From Candidatus Zhuqueibacterota bacterium (lineage in GTDB: Bacteria; Zhuqueibacterota; Zhuqueibacteria; Zhuqueibacterales; Zhuqueibacteraceae): 5,489 nt of DNA. The stretch covers positions 1 through 5,489 of the forward strand of contig JABWAN010000444.1 of NCBI GenBank assembly GCA_013361015.1. Reading direction: 5' to 3'. A model generated the notes under the pieces. That model ran no database searches. It saw nothing but the letters and a program-made list of their open reading frames with translations, and was not told the DNA's origin. Both the position numbers and the translations under genes were made by a program. This document shows positions 4,826-5,489 of this stretch, in pieces. Numbering within the stretch: the first letter of the stretch is position 1; each line of letters starts with the position of its first letter.

Positions 4826-5489
4826 GTGCAGGATATTCTCATTCCTGGGGCAGCCAGCCTACTCGCGCTCGGCTTCGTTGCCTATCTCGCCATGGATGTT
4901 TTGAAAAAAAATCCCGGCAATGAGCGCATGGTCCAAATTTCCAAGTTAGTGCAACAAGGCGCCAAAGCTTTTCTGCGACGCGAATACCTTTACGTTTCCG
5001 CATTTGTGTTCGTCATTGCCGCGCTTATTGCGGCGACGCCGCTGTTCGCACCCAATGTCAGTCTCAATTGGCAAACCTCGGTGGCGTTCATTCTGGGCGG
5101 TCTCGCTTCCGCCATCGCGGGCTACATTGGCATGAGCATCGCCACGCGCGCCAATTCCCGAACCACGCAAGGCGCTGTTGATGGCGGCCTCAAAGGCGCG
5201 CTCAGCGTTGCCGTCTCCGGCGGCTCGGTGATGGGCATGAGCGTCGTCGGGGTTTCGTTGCTCGGCTTGTGTATCGTTTATGTCATGTTCAATGGTGTGC
5301 CGGAAATTGTGAACGGTTACGCTATGGGCGCCAGTCTCGTCGCGCTCTTCGCGCGTAGCGGCGGCGGCATCTTCACCAAAGGCGCCGACATGGGTGCCGA
5401 TCTCGTCGGCAAAGTCGAAGCCGGCATTCCGGAAGATGACCCGCGCAACCCGGCGGTGATTGCAGATAACGTTGGCGACAACGTCGGTG
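4826..5489 (+). CDS. hppA: Membrane-bound ion-translocating pyrophosphatase, N-terminal part (3' end outside window)
   Basis: This family hydrolyses pyrophosphate to phosphate and uses the energy to pump H+ or Na+ across the cytoplasmic membrane. The window shows 221 residues, about a third of the usual length. The first helix is about residues 4-22, followed by GAKAFLRREY (45-54), a second helix (about 57-74) and a third (about 84-106, with IATRANSRTTQGAVDGGLKG after it). SGGSVMGMS (131-139) and a fourth helix come next. The diagnostic pyrophosphate-binding region follows: GGGIFTKGADMGADLVGKVE (179-198), with Lys185, Asp188 and Asp192, then EDDPRNPAVIADNVGDNVG (203-221), with Asp214 and Asp218. 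All acidic metal-binding residues expected in this part are present. The residues that separate K+-dependent from K+-independent forms and mark the pumped ion lie beyond the window, so ion type cannot be called. It appears to be transcribed separately from the lipoprotein gene. Confidence 0.97.
   Translation, partial: MQDILIPGAASLLALGFVAYLAMDVLKKNPGNERMVQISKLVQQGAKAFLRREYLYVSAFVFVIAALIAATPLFAPNVSLNWQTSVAFILGGLASAIAGYIGMSIATRANSRTTQGAVDGGLKGALSVAVSGGSVMGMSVVGVSLLGLCIVYVMFNGVPEIVNGYAMGASLVALFARSGGGIFTKGADMGADLVGKVEAGIPEDDPRNPAVIADNVGDNVG

Noticed and set aside
4189..4842. 217-codon open frame on the minus strand across the lipoprotein 3' end and the intergenic region
   Set aside because: It runs antisense to a well-supported lipoprotein gene and straight through its terminator, has an Arg/Phe-rich composition typical of shadow frames, and has no recognisable domain.

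Overview
The window reads as a piece of a diderm (Gram-negative-type) bacterial chromosome of moderate GC. It encodes a TonB energy transducer, two lipoproteins with clear lipoboxes, a signal-peptide-bearing TPR protein and a membrane-integral pyrophosphatase. The gene order tonB, small membrane protein, PstS-like lipoprotein, TPR protein, and the sequence style of the PstS-like protein, recall arrangements I associate with Bacteroidota and the wider FCB group (Ignavibacteriota, Calditrichota, KSB1-type lineages). That placement is an impression from family knowledge, not a database result. All real genes are on the + strand. No tRNA, rRNA, CRISPR array, insertion sequence or phage gene is visible.

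Region 1 (1-3428) is a tightly packed four-gene run that looks like one transcription unit continuing from upstream. It holds the C-terminal part of a TonB protein (1-543), a 70-residue two-helix membrane protein (547-759), a PstS-like solute-binding lipoprotein (752-1759) and a secreted 553-residue protein made almost entirely of about 15 TPR-like units (1767-3428). Junctions are a 3-nt gap, an 8-nt overlap and a 7-nt gap. None of these internal starts has a good Shine-Dalgarno sequence, so translational coupling is likely. TonB is expected to couple inner-membrane proton motive force to outer-membrane transport. The other products would sit in or face the same periplasmic compartment, so the run may be an envelope transport or assembly module. 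No PstC, PstA or PstB homologue is present in the window.

Region 2 (3429-3555) is a short intergenic stretch with a strong hairpin but no U-tract, plus two AACGTT palindromes. It precedes a lipoprotein gene (3556-4566) whose product has two related PsbP/DcrB-like halves. A good intrinsic terminator (4592-4616) follows it.

Region 3 (4567-5489) has a 259-bp intergenic region with the terminator, a small hairpin, a tandem 10-bp repeat and a candidate promoter. Then comes the start of hppA, a membrane-bound ion-translocating pyrophosphatase. It begins at a GTG behind an AAGGAGG Shine-Dalgarno and runs off the window after the pyrophosphate-binding signature. The window looks like ordinary core and envelope genes rather than a mobile or defence island. 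The most worthwhile items are the TonB/PstS-like/TPR gene set and the duplicated-domain lipoprotein.
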